Source of the DNA: Mycocentrospora acerina
Taxonomy: Eukaryota > Ascomycota > Dothideomycetes > Pleosporales
Direction of reading: 5' to 3'
NCBI GenBank assembly: GCA_022701365.1
Contig: JAKUHH010000177.1
Coordinates: forward strand, 1,362,223 to 1,426,222
DNA length: 64,000 nucleotides
A model generated the notes under the pieces. It was not told the DNA's origin. It did no database searches and was given only the letters and a program-made list of their open reading frames with translations. A program made the translations under genes and the position numbers. Each line of letters begins with the position of its first letter. Position 1 is the stretch's first letter. Positions 20,987 to 32,052 of the stretch are shown here, one piece after another.

Positions 20987-23900
20987 CTATCGTCTGCGCT
21001 TCATGTCGCCATGCGGTTGATCCGCAGGGTCACGCACCCTCTTTCTATCATCGCTTCCTACGCTTCCACTTCCGCCTCCCCTACTGCGTCTGTCTCGTTC
21101 GTCACGCCCAGATGTGCGTCCGTCTTCACGAGATCCGCGCTCACGTCTGCTGTCGCGCGACTCGCGGGGCTCACGTGCTGGACGCTCTGGATCACGGGCC
21201 GATCGTTCGCCTTCACGCTCATGACCTCGTCTGCTGCTCTCTCTATCGCTTCCTTTCTTCTCTCGGCCGCGCTCACGATCGGATCCTCTCTCTTGGCCCT
21301 CGGGACGGTCCGTCGGTCCACTGCGGTTACTTCGCTCGTCAGGACGCTTGTCGCTCCGATCGGGGGAGCGAACTCGATCGCCCCCTGATCGTTCACTGCG
21401 ACGATGATCTCTGTGACTACGAGATTCTGATCTCGGTTCTTCATGAGGCGTGCCATCCACACGAATTGGTGGGTTGTCTGTTCTGCCACTTCTTGATTGC
21501 TGAGTCTCAACGCGAGAATTGGGGGTCGAAGCATGCGATGGTGGCGCCATAGGACTGGTTGTCTCAGGTAATTCATCCATAGCGCCGTTGGCGCGAGTGG
21601 CGCCTCGGCCGCGGACATGGGGATGCTGGGGAGGAGGGTTGCGATCACTTGGCTTATCGGAAGGAGCACTCTGCGTCAAGACACTGTTAATGGCTCGCAG
21701 AGCATTTCTATTCTCTGAGCCTCTTGGGACCCGATCTGGAGCTGATGGTCCAGTGGGAGGACCGCGGCTGATCGGAGATGGCAAGGACACTTGAGGCGGC
21801 CGTGTAGGGCCCCGAGGTCCGCTTGGAACATTTTGAATATTTGTCTGAAGAGAAAGCCCACTTGGCCCCCCTGGTCCACCTGGTGGACGTTGGATGTTTT
21901 CTAATCGACTTGGATGAATGCCTGGAGCATGAGACACCGCAGGACCGGATGGCGGAGTCGGTATGGGTGGCTGGGCTGGTGTGTAAGGCCGTTCGCCTGA
22001 CTGAGTCAATCTCCGGGTGTCGTTTGGCGGCATGGTAGACTCACTTCGCGGGCCAGATGGGATAGGATCGGCAGGTTGATTCAACCTGCCATAATTAGGG
22101 TCCTGGGCTTGATGACCCGAGGACCGTGGGAGCTGAGAGGGTTGAAACATCTCGCGGGGGTTTCGGGAAGACATTTGAGGTGCCTCGTTACGTCCTCCAC
22201 GAGGGCCGGTAGGAGTACCTGCAGGTTCATCCCGGCGATCGCGGTTAGGTAGGTAGGGTGGTCCCCGCTCCTCTCTATGCTCACGAGGTATGTCGTTACG
22301 ACCATGGTAAACAGGAGGTCCCCGTTCGTCTACGCGGCGGTCATCTCTGCGCTGTTCTTCTACTCGGCGAGGGGACTCTGGATGAGAGCCTCGATCGCGG
22401 CGATTGTCACGGTCAGGATTTGGAATCTCTTGCCTGCCATATTCTTGCTGAGATATGAGAGCAGCGCGTGCCGGATTTACCATAGGTCCATCATTTACCG
22501 ATGACGGTGTAACTGGTGCAGGACGTGGAGCCGCACGGTCAGAACGGTCCGGACCTTGATGGCTATTTGGCAGGGGAATGTCCCGCCGATGCGGTGGATA
22601 GTCCTGAGACATTGATGAGTTTGGATGCATCCATGAGTTCTCCATATGAGGGGGTGGGGGGTGGCCTCGCTCTCGCTGCTCTCTGGAGTCTCTCGCATCA
22701 CGAGAATCCCAAGTAGGAAGTGGCCGTACAGGCGGGCCCCGGGCATCTCGTGGAGGTGCTCGCATGGTTCGATCATCATACTCTCTAGAATTTCGTGCAG
22801 TCCATTCATGACGATCGTTTACAGGAGGTAACCTCTCAGGGGTTCTTCCTTCGACCCCAGGCAGTGGACGACGACCAGGCGACGCTTCACGGTCACGGAC
22901 AGAGTCACCTGGACGGTCTAGACGCCCATAATCATTTGGAGCTCGGGGATCATGCCGGCCATGAGAGCCGTACTCATGTGGTCGGTCACTACCTGGCCGT
23001 TCGGGTTGTCGCGGTCGGGGGGGTTGCGAGTCTGGCCTTATCGGTAGAGTATGTGATGGTCTGCCACCTGAAGTGTGCTGTGCTGGCATATTTCTGTTGT
23101 CAGGTCGAGGCGGTACAGAAGACGAATGGGAAGTTGAAACAGGGGCCCCAGGTTTGTTAGGCATCCGGTCCTGTAGTGATGAAGGATTTGCAGGCGTCTT
23201 GACCTCAGGTACTCTTGACGTTGGCCTGACAGGTTCTCGCTCTCTTGAAGGCGGTGCAGGCGTTGCAGGTGTCGATACAGGCCGCCTCTGCGCATTGTTT
23301 CCTAGTTTGTCTACTGAACCCTTTGGAAACCCGTTGCTGTACAGGGTGATTTAGTGCTGTGGCCGTAGGACGTTTCCTGGGGTGTGACTTACGTATCGGT
23401 CTTCGGATCGAAAGTAGGTGCAGTTGCATTGAGCTTAGCAACCGAGGCATCCGATGGCTGCGGTGTATTGGCTTTTTCAGAGCTGGATTGATTTGCACCA
23501 TTAGTAACCAAAGGTGGTTCAGGAACCTGTCATGTATCAGTCCGTGAGCGTGAGTGGGCTGACTCGGTCAACTCACATTTCGGAATTTTGAATCTGTCTG
23601 CCAGAGCTTCTCGCCGTTCTTGAAGACACCCAGGATGGATGTTGCGGTCACCTTCAAATCAGCCCTCGCATCGTGAAGAGCCATATGCTCGATTGGCTGT
23701 CGTAACTCATTTGCCATGACATTGACCATTGGGAAGCTTGGTGAGACCGCCTTGAGTACGTTGATGGAGTTGCGAATTTCCATATAGTTGCCGCTATCGA
23801 TGCAGCATTTGAGTGCAGTAAAAAGTGATTTATGCCACTTGTATAGGAGCTTGCAGAAATCCTGATATTCGAGGTGCTCAAGCGAGTTGCGATCAGAGTC

Positions 23901-26900
23901 AAAACGGCGTCCGAATCCGGGGAGTTTCTTGTTAGACCCGTGCGCCGACTTAACATATGCATCGTTCTTGTTCTCGTGCCATACGTTTAGCTCTCTTAAG
24001 ATATCGCCAAGGAACCGTCCGAAATTTGTTGATTCGTCGTCCGAGTACATACGGATTATACAGGTTAGCTTGTTAGCATTGAAGAGTAAGTCCAGCAGCT
24101 TGATCGTACGGAATCCGGGTACGCCGGACTTGTGCATGAACTTGAGCATCGAAGATGCGAACTGGGCATCTTGCAATGACATGCGGCTGCGGGGGATGAA
24201 GCAGTCCTGAAGAAGAGAATTGTAGAGTGCGTCTGACCGCGGGTCCATCATCTGGAACCCATCGAACCACCGCAGCATCTCAATCTGCAGATGATCATGA
24301 ATCAAGGCGTTGGCTTTCGTAACGGCAGGTTCCTCCTCTTTCAGCTTGGGTATCTCCGCCCTCGCTCGGCGCTGTTTGTCAGTATCTGCTTTAGGAATCC
24401 TGGGATTGTATCCGCGGCGATCCATGGGTTGGGAAAGCTGGCTCTCGTAGGATGCAATCAGGTCCAAATACTGCTTTTGTATTCCAACATTGTCGACATC
24501 AGGCAAAGAGAGTTGCCAGAATGTAACATAGAATGAGAGGCAAGGATGGTTTGCATAGGTATTCGGTAAAACTGTCTTGAGCTGCTCCACAACGTTTTCG
24601 ATTTCAGGATTCAGTGCTTCCACTGGGGAGGACTTGATGGCGATGATTTCAGCCTCTTCCATATCGACATCGATGGATGCCCCTGCTGTTTTCGTCTCCG
24701 AATCCTTGTTCGCGGTCGAGGTATCTTCGCCCGATGCTCCAGATCCACTATTGGCATCATCCTCGGTAGGCATCTTGTCGACTCCACTCATACTGACGTC
24801 GCCATCGGTCGCTGAGCTTTCAACAACGCTCTGCTTAGCAGACCTGAATGCATTGGCCTTGGCTGCTATGCTTGCACGAACAACTGTAAACGCGACATCT
24901 GGCTGAACACCAAATTCGGCCATCATCTCGGTCAAGCTAGGGAAAAGGTCTTCGAAATCGCCTGTGGGAATGTACGACCGGAGAAGCTCAAGATACTGGA
25001 AAAAACTGGAGCGCAGCTTGTCAGTGTTAAAGAGAACGACCTTATCGGGAGCGTCCTGCTGGTCGACGCGGTGAACATAAGCTTCGATTTGCTGTGCGAG
25101 CGCAATGAGAATTTGTGGTGCTAAACCTGTTTCCTTGAGACATTTCACAAGCCGTCTTGCAGAAGAAGCGGCTTGATGTCGCTTGTCAGAGAGATGATGT
25201 TGTAATGTGTAAGTGCGAAGATAAGGTCCTGCACAGAGTGCGAGAACCATCGACTCAGAGAGCGAGCCACTAAGGCCTATCCCACCCATGGACGTAATCA
25301 TCTGCTCGAGAACATCAAGCATGAATAGCTCACCTTCTGGACGCAAGAGTTGGTGCGTGGTAAATTGTAGCACCGGGGTCGGGTCCATCAAGGTGTATTT
25401 CTGGTAGGCCTTGCCAACAAAAGAGGCGATATTCCTGAGCCAGCTGGAAGACAACATACCGTCGTCTTGGGTTCCGCCCTTATTGGGGTTCATGAAGAAA
25501 TTGACCAGCGTCCATGTCAGGCAATCGTAGCCCAACAAAGTGAGGTAACGACTACACTCAACCAAGGTCTCGATCATATTAGGGTACTTTACAAGTCGGA
25601 TGACAATCAAGCCCAAGACGACTCCCGGACTTGAGTAGGAGATTTTCGCAATCTTTCTGCCGTACTCCTTGGTATTACCGGCGGACACGCGGTTGAGCAA
25701 ATGGTTCGTCTCGTCCCTGATATCCTTGAACAGGGCTCGCATGGCGGGCTTCGTACTGGAGAACCATTGTTGGTATATCGTGTACCTTGTAGCAGTGTTG
25801 AACTGTTTGAAGAGTTCCCAAACTTCATTCACAACACCAGGATTCATGCCCGTGAACGAAAGAGCAGGAGCTAGGAATGTGATGGAAAAGCCGACCCAGC
25901 GATTTCGGTTAGCATCTGAAGGATCATCTACGAGGTCCTTCCTAGCGATGCGTGCGAGTTTGGTTAGAAGAACAATGTCTCTCCCGCATTCGGGGCCTAT
26001 CAGTCCAAGCAAAGATGTGCACAACTTGAAAACGTCGTCCACTTCCTGGCACACTGGCACGTTGTCGATCCAGTCCTCCCAGTAAAATTTGTAATCAACA
26101 CCATCGCCAGCGTCCTGTTTATCGGGTTTCGCCCATCGTAGCGTTCGTCGGGGAACATAGTCGCTTGGCCTTGAGGGCACACGAGCACCAGCACCTTTGA
26201 ATGCTAGAGATGTGTTCTCAGATAGTACTGGCCTAGCTGCCTCATACACTTTACTGAGTGAATGGTGCGCAAGGCGGAACACGAAGTCCGGAAGCTCTGG
26301 ATATACATCCAGCATCCAAGGGTGGCGTCCAAGGATGAAGAGTGCCTCTGGAAGGGCGCCTATGCAGAGCAGACTCTTTAATAGTTGGAATTTCTGATCA
26401 GCTGGTTCGGGTAAAGTAGGTTTCTTCTCTGTTGGCTCTTCAGGTTTGACCGAAGTGCTTCGCTCTGATTCGGGTTTCGTTGATGTCCTCGTCTCCGTTT
26501 CACGAAGGCGATTGACAGCCGGAAATCCAGATGGAGTTTCATCTGGCAATGCAGCAGCCATGGCAAGTGCATTGCCGCTTCTTCCACGGGCCTTTTCTTC
26601 CTTCTCTTTTTTCGCCTTCAATAACTTATCTCTGTGCGCTGGCATGTCTTCATCCAGAGGGTACAAATGCGGATAAAGGTCTAATATAGAGATGAAGCCG
26701 ATCTTGATTAACAGGGCAGCCAAGTACATGAGATTATCGGGCAAGAAGTCATGTGGTTCGCGAGCATCAGACGCGTAAAACTGGAGTTTGAATCCAAGGA
26801 GCTGGGCTGCAGTATCATTGCTAGGGGGTGGAAGGGTTTTGGTTTGCGACATCCACTCGTCTGCCCACTTCCGCGCAGCCTGCTGCTTGGAAAGTGCAGC

Positions 26901-28382
26901 ACCTTCTGCGGGCAATGTTTGATCTGGGGGCCTGTTGTTCGAGACGATGCGACGGGCCCCGAGTTCGAAGAATGCCTGGATGCCTGCTCGTTCGCCCAGT
27001 TCACCAACGCGCTTCCAGAATGCCCGATCTCGCTGGTCTCGCAGTTGAAGTTGGTCTGCTTTCTCTTGCTCAGAACAGTACCACAGTGGCGACTCTGGCT
27101 GGGCCCACGTGGGGAGTGTTGAGATATCGGGCTCCTCCCACTCGATGCCCTCAAGGCCCCGCAGCTCGGGCCACCACGCGCTCGACCGGAGCAGCTTGAC
27201 AAAGAATTTCCCGTGCTTGACAAGAAGGTTCGCGAACACATCGAGTGTCACATCAAGAACTCTGCCAATATCCATGTCGAACGCTCCTATCAGTGCATTG
27301 ATCCGCTGGTAGGTCTCGCTAACAACCTCCTGGCTTGGAGGCTCGTTGTTCACAGTTGTGAAGTATTCGGTCATGAGCTTGGAGTAACCTTCTGTTTCTT
27401 CACGGAGGAGGTTGTAGTTCGACTGACGATATAGCGCATGGGTGGCTTTGCGAACAGCCATTCTAGGGAAGCTCGTTCGCACCAGGCCCAAGTTTATGAG
27501 CGCCTCGCTTTCAAGCTCGGAGCGGATCCGAGAGACATCGGTCTCAGTGGCTATTAGCAACTGCCGCACGAGCGGCTGCTTCTCTTTGTCGTTTGTTAGC
27601 GAGCTGACGGTGTCGAGGAAGGTCGCCACAGGGTCGAGCAGCTCGCCGGCGGGTGCGGCAACAATGTCGCGAACAATTGACCCAAGCTCTGCCGCACTCA
27701 TGGAGCGATCTATGGACGCCTCGATAATCTCGTGGTATACGACCGACAGAGTAAACACGTCGCCTTCGCGCCGTGCCGAGACGGCGGCCTGGATAACCGC
27801 GCTCCTCGCATCGGCGGTCCAGTGAGCGACTCGCTCCTGTGTGAGGTATTCGTTACTGTCTGGGACTTCGCGGGTGGGAGTCGGCGTTGAGGGCTCGCTG
27901 GGCGGCGCCGAGGCAGTCGGGGTCGCCGGGGCAGGCTTGCTGGGATGGTGAGTGTTGGCGGGCGGGAACATGGCTGACGGGGACGCGTGCGGGACGTTGG
28001 GGCTCTGGGGCACGCTGGAGCCGCCACGCCCGCTGTTCCTGCTCTGCCGTCTAGAGCCACGGTCGCCGCCGCCGCCGCGCGGACTGTTCATCATCTGTTG
28101 CTGCTGCTGGTGATATGGCTGGTGATGTTGGTATTGGTGTTGGTGTTGGTTTTGGTGTTGGTTTTGGGGTTGATTTTGGTGTTGCTGCTGGTATTGTTGC
28201 TGGTGTTGCTGTTGCTGCTGCTGCTGCTGCTGATGTTGCTGCTGCTGATGGTAGTGTTGCGGATGTTGCTGGCCGTGCGTGAAGGAGAGGTTCTGCGGGC
28301 GATGCGGAGACGGGCGCGAATTCCGATCTTCGTCGTGCTGATAGGGGCGGTCAGACCGTGGCCGCTTGCGTCCGGGGGCCAT
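20987..28382 (-). CDS. THO2: THO complex subunit 2
   Basis: Three exons: 28382-23577, 23526-23393 and 23336-20987, about 2429 aa. Introns are 50 and 56 nt (GTGAGT...ACAG; GTAAGT...ACAG) and frames agree across both. THO2 is the large scaffold of the THO/TREX complex, coupling transcription elongation to mRNP packaging and export and limiting R-loops; nuclear. Order: a basic start (MAPGRKRPRSDRPYQ), a Gln/His/Asn-rich segment (about residues 40-95), a Pro/Thr-rich linker, then the long helical THOC2 body, including NTYANHPCLSFYVTFWQLSL and QIEMLRWFDGFQMMDPRSDA. The exon-3 tail is a roughly 780-residue disordered Pro/Arg/Asp/Ser region ending in RS/RD/RE-rich repeats and PHGDMKRRR, suited to RNA binding. 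Length matches filamentous-fungal THO2 (about 2400 aa), longer than yeast (1597). Confidence 0.94.
28100..28265 (-). repeat. CAG/CAA-rich polyglutamine-coding tract in THO2
   Basis: Imperfect CAG/CAA/CAC/AAC triplet runs encode a Q/H/N-rich stretch near the THO2 N-terminus, with a CAxAAC-type sub-repeat giving alternating Q and N. The tract stays in frame. Confidence 0.85.
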
Positions 28383-28841
28383 GTTGGGACCCTCTCAAGG
28401 TCGAGAGACCGGCGTGGGTCGGGCTGCTGGCGAATACGGGCGGAGCATGCACAGCTCAGCAGTGTCGCGGCAATGGCGTGTGCAGGGAGAGTGGCAGCGA
28501 GAGACCGCGATTCGGCGGGGCCAGCAACGCGTTGGATTCGAACGGTTGCGTTGAGCGTGGATGGACGGCGCGGTAGGAGGAAGCTGCGCTTGACGAGGCT
28601 GTCGAAGATACGATGCGTGCTAGCGTCACCAGCCTGCACGCTGAGGTGCCCGTCGTTGGCACGTGCACGCTTCGGGACGAAAGACAGTGGAATGCTGGGC
28701 GAACCGTTTCACGTCACAGGCACTGTGTAGGGAGTGGAGCATCATGGCAGATAACATCAAGTGCATTGGGCGTCGCTGTGCGCTGTGGGGAGCTATCTGA
28801 GTCTCAAAAACTACACTGTTTGCCCACTTAGAGCCAAGAGC
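28383..28841. promoter_or_regulatory. THO2 upstream region / ALAS 3' region
   Basis: 459 bp between the ALAS stop and the THO2 start (tandem genes). It must contain the ALAS terminator and the THO2 promoter. No specific motif is recognised. Confidence 0.4.
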
Positions 28842-30799
28842 TCAAGCGGCGGCCGCGACAGCCTGAAGCGAGGCCTTCCTCTCGCTCTCAAGAACAGCCT
28901 CCAAAACCTCGGTCGCGCCATGGCTGGCCTTCATCTCCCTTAGCACCATATCGACGCCCAGCTGCTCGTCGGTCCAAAGCGGCTCTACCTCTTCCTTGCC
29001 AGCTTCGCCAACGCCAATGAACCCTCCCTCAGCAGCCCACGCACTGGTGCGCTTAATTCCCAGCTGCTTCCATACAGCATCAACAGCTTCGACTAGATGC
29101 TCGCGGTATTCGCGCACGTGACCAGGCGTCGGCGTGATACGGAGACGCTCCTGGCCTACAGGCACGGTGGGGTAGTTGATGGCCTGCACATAGATGCCCC
29201 AGTCCTCAAGAAGCAGGTCAGACGCCTTTCTGGCCACCTCTGCGTTTCCAACGAGCACAGGGATGATGTGACTGGGGTTGGGAATGACAGGAATGTCCCT
29301 TGCGCCAAGGGCGTCCTTTACCGCACGCGTGTGCAGCTGCTGAAGACGCCTGTCGCCTTGGTACTCGGACTGGTACTCAATGGCAGCTTTGGCACCTGCC
29401 ATAGTGGCGGGCGGGAGAGAGGTCGTGAAGATGAAGCCAGGGGCGAGCGATCTGATCGTGTCAACAAGCTTGGCAGAGCCAGCGATGTAGCCACCAACGC
29501 AGCCATATGCCTTTCCGAGAGTACCAGTAATGATGTCGATGCGGTCCTGAACCGTTCCTTGGGGCCTGCCAGCCTTGTGGGCTTCGTAGTCGAGATGCTC
29601 GGCAACGCCAGCACCGTGTGGTCCGTACATGCCGACAGCATGAACTTCATCCAAAAAGGTAATCGCGCCGTACTTCTCTGCCAAATCGCAAATCTCCTCG
29701 ATCGGACCAATAGAGCCGCACATGCTGTAAACACTCTCAAAAGCAATAATCTTGGGGCACTCGGGTGGAATGGAAGCCAGCTTGGCCTCGAGGTCCGCGA
29801 CATCGTTATGCTTGAAAACGAGCTTCTTTGCGCCAGAGTGACGAATACCCTGGATCATCGAGGCGTGATTCAGGCTGTCTGACAGGATAACACAGTTGGG
29901 CATCTTGCTACCAAGAGTCGCAAGTGTGGCATCATTGGCAACATAGCACGACGAAAATACCAGCGCGGCCTCTTTTGCGTGCAGCTTTGCAATACTATCT
30001 TCAAGTCCCACTGCGTGCTGGTTGTGGCCGGAGATGTTCCTAGTACCTCCAGCACCCGCTCCGTAGTTATCCAGGGTCTCATGCATAGACTTTAGCACGT
30101 GGGGGTTGCGGCCCATGCCGAGGTAGTCGTTGGAGCACCATACGGTGACCTTGTCTTCCTTTGACTCCTTGTGAGCACGGGGAAACTCCTTGGCCAGTCG
30201 GTTGATGTTGTTGAAGTAGCGGTACGACTTGTCCTCGTGCTTCTTGTCGAGTTCGGTCTGGTAGAAGCCCTCATAGTCAAATTGGGCGGCTTTCGTGGCA
30301 GGAGACGCTCCGACGTGGGAGGAGTTGGCAGCCACTGGTTTCTTAGCAGCGTGCGAGTAGGGAATGGAGCCTGTGACAGTGTCAGTCTTGCAGATTGCAA
30401 AATGGAAGCCATTGACTGCTCAACGGCCATGCGCGGATGACGTCGGGATCGGGGGTTTCCGTGGGAGAGAGGCGTACCTTGCTGGCTTCTCAAGTCCTCA
30501 ATCTGGGCCTTCTTATCTGCAGAGGTGTGCAACTTGGCTCGGTGCACGCGGGAGTGGTAGGCCCGCGCGCCTCCAAAAGCGCCGGCGAGCGCATTGTTGC
30601 CAATGCGGGAGCTCTGGACAGCGAGCGCCTTGCCCATGATCGGGCAGCGCTTGGCGAGCACCTGAAGGTTTGACATGCTGCCTGCGCCGGGAGAGACATG
30701 GTGGGTGGTGGCAGTCGTCGAGAGAGAGCGCAGAGTGGCGGGAGATGTCTTGTGGAGGAACGGGCACATGGTCCTCGACTGGCGCAAGAGGGCCTCCAT
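28842..30799 (-). CDS. HEM1: 5-aminolevulinate synthase, mitochondrial
   Basis: Two exons: 30799-30478 and 30370-28842, 616 aa. The 107-nt intron begins GTACGC and ends CACAG, rejoining ...DLRSQQ|GSIPYSHAAK. PLP enzyme condensing glycine and succinyl-CoA to 5-aminolevulinate, the first and regulated step of heme synthesis, in the mitochondrial matrix. The leader is presequence-like and carries two heme-regulatory Cys-Pro motifs, MCPFLH (Cys12) and RCPIMG (Cys52), through which heme is known to block import in this family. The catalytic core starts at FDYEGFYQTELDKKHEDKSY; later motifs are GAGAGGTRNISGH, FLDEVHAVGMYG and the PLP lysine in TGTLGKAYGCVGG. Size is close to fungal hemA (about 630-650 aa). 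The ATG at 30799 is the first in frame. Confidence 0.97.
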
Positions 30800-32052
30800 G
30801 GTTGTCAATGAGGCGTGTTCTGTGGTTGAGAGGTTTGGTGCAGTAGTAGTAGAAGAAGAAGAAGAAGAAGAAAAAGAGGGAGCGAAGAGAGGTGAGGAAC
30901 GGGATGGGGGACACGAAAGCGACAGACCGGAATAGAAATCATTTCATATGCACACGAGGTGGAAAGCTAACCATCTTTGCCCCCGTCTTCGGCATCAAAT
31001 GAATCAGTTGTGATTGGTTAACGAAACTGAATTTCGCCGGCGTCAGATTGATCAGCTTCGACGGTCTATCGCTCCGAGACACTATCCATGACTGACGAGA
31101 GGGGTAAAGCTTCCACGCATGTTTTCTGACATATTGCGTGGATGATGAGGCTGTCATATCCCCGCAAATTCAGACGCGTCAGCTAGTAATTGTAACACTA
31201 CTCTAAAAGCAATAAATCTCTTGCTTGTTTATATTTAGATGAAAATAATTCTACCTTCACGGCCTTGAAGAGCACCTTGATATGATGCATACCATGCCGC
31301 GGTTCAAGTCCGTAGTGCAAGGTTCCAATTCATAGCGTAGACATGCTGCAGATCTTCGTTCGGACTAAATACAAAAGCGCTCTCGCTATTCTTTCGCTCG
31401 ACGGAGTAAACTCGCAGGTGATGCCGCTCCGTGATGCCGTTCACACTCTGTACTGCCGCTGCCGGCACTTTTACAACCCATGCGGTGAACACTCGTCAGT
31501 CATGTCGTACGAGTTGTGCTCAGACCCATCAACAACGCCCATCAGCTTCCAACAAAAATCATTTTTCATCGTCACACATTCGCATGATACTAGGCTGCTT
31601 GCCGATCCTCACCGCATCAGTGGTGGCTCCCTAAATGTGGGGTGCATATGTGCATATCCGAGGTGCGCTTGAGGAACTAGTAGCGTATGATAGTGTTGCA
31701 TACCTACCTACCATGGAGACAAGACAATGCTCGTTTACATTGGCCTCTACGTTCATGTAGCACAGCGCACTTTTTGGCTTGGCTGACTTGATTTTATCGA
31801 GTAATGAAATATTGGTACAAGTTTTAATTTTCATGAGTTTGCATATTAACAATCATCGTTCAAGGGTAAATACAAGCAGCCCGAAAATCGCACCAGCAAA
31901 GGGCACATAGGCGCGAATTCCCCCAAGCGCCCTGAGAATCGCAATGACTCGATTCAATCCGTAAGAGTCTTCTTACGAAATTATGAAAACGACACGAATT
32001 CATGTGTAACCTACACATCTCATCCACCATTTTGATCAGTGCCTCTGCAACC
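30800..32052. other. Intergenic interval upstream of ALAS
   Basis: No gene established. A CTT/GAA-rich run (30846-30877) lies in the ALAS 5' region. Short frames at 31343-31672 and 31631-31852 have no recognisable features. A brief hydrophobic stretch on the minus strand near 31860-31960 is noted among the rejected items. Confidence 0.5.

Noticed and set aside
20956..21552. Plus-strand frames antisense to the THO2 tail
   Set aside because: Mirror of the RS/RD-rich codons; no domain of their own.
31298..31325. A tRNA-like B-box (GGTTCAAGTCC) at 31304
   Set aside because: No matching A-box, and the flanks cannot form an acceptor stem or full T stem, so no tRNA.
31860..31960. Minus-strand hydrophobic stretch (AILRALGGIRAYVPFAGAIF) ending in a stop
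   Set aside because: Only about 40 open codons, no start or good acceptor; could be chance. Not strong enough for a gene.
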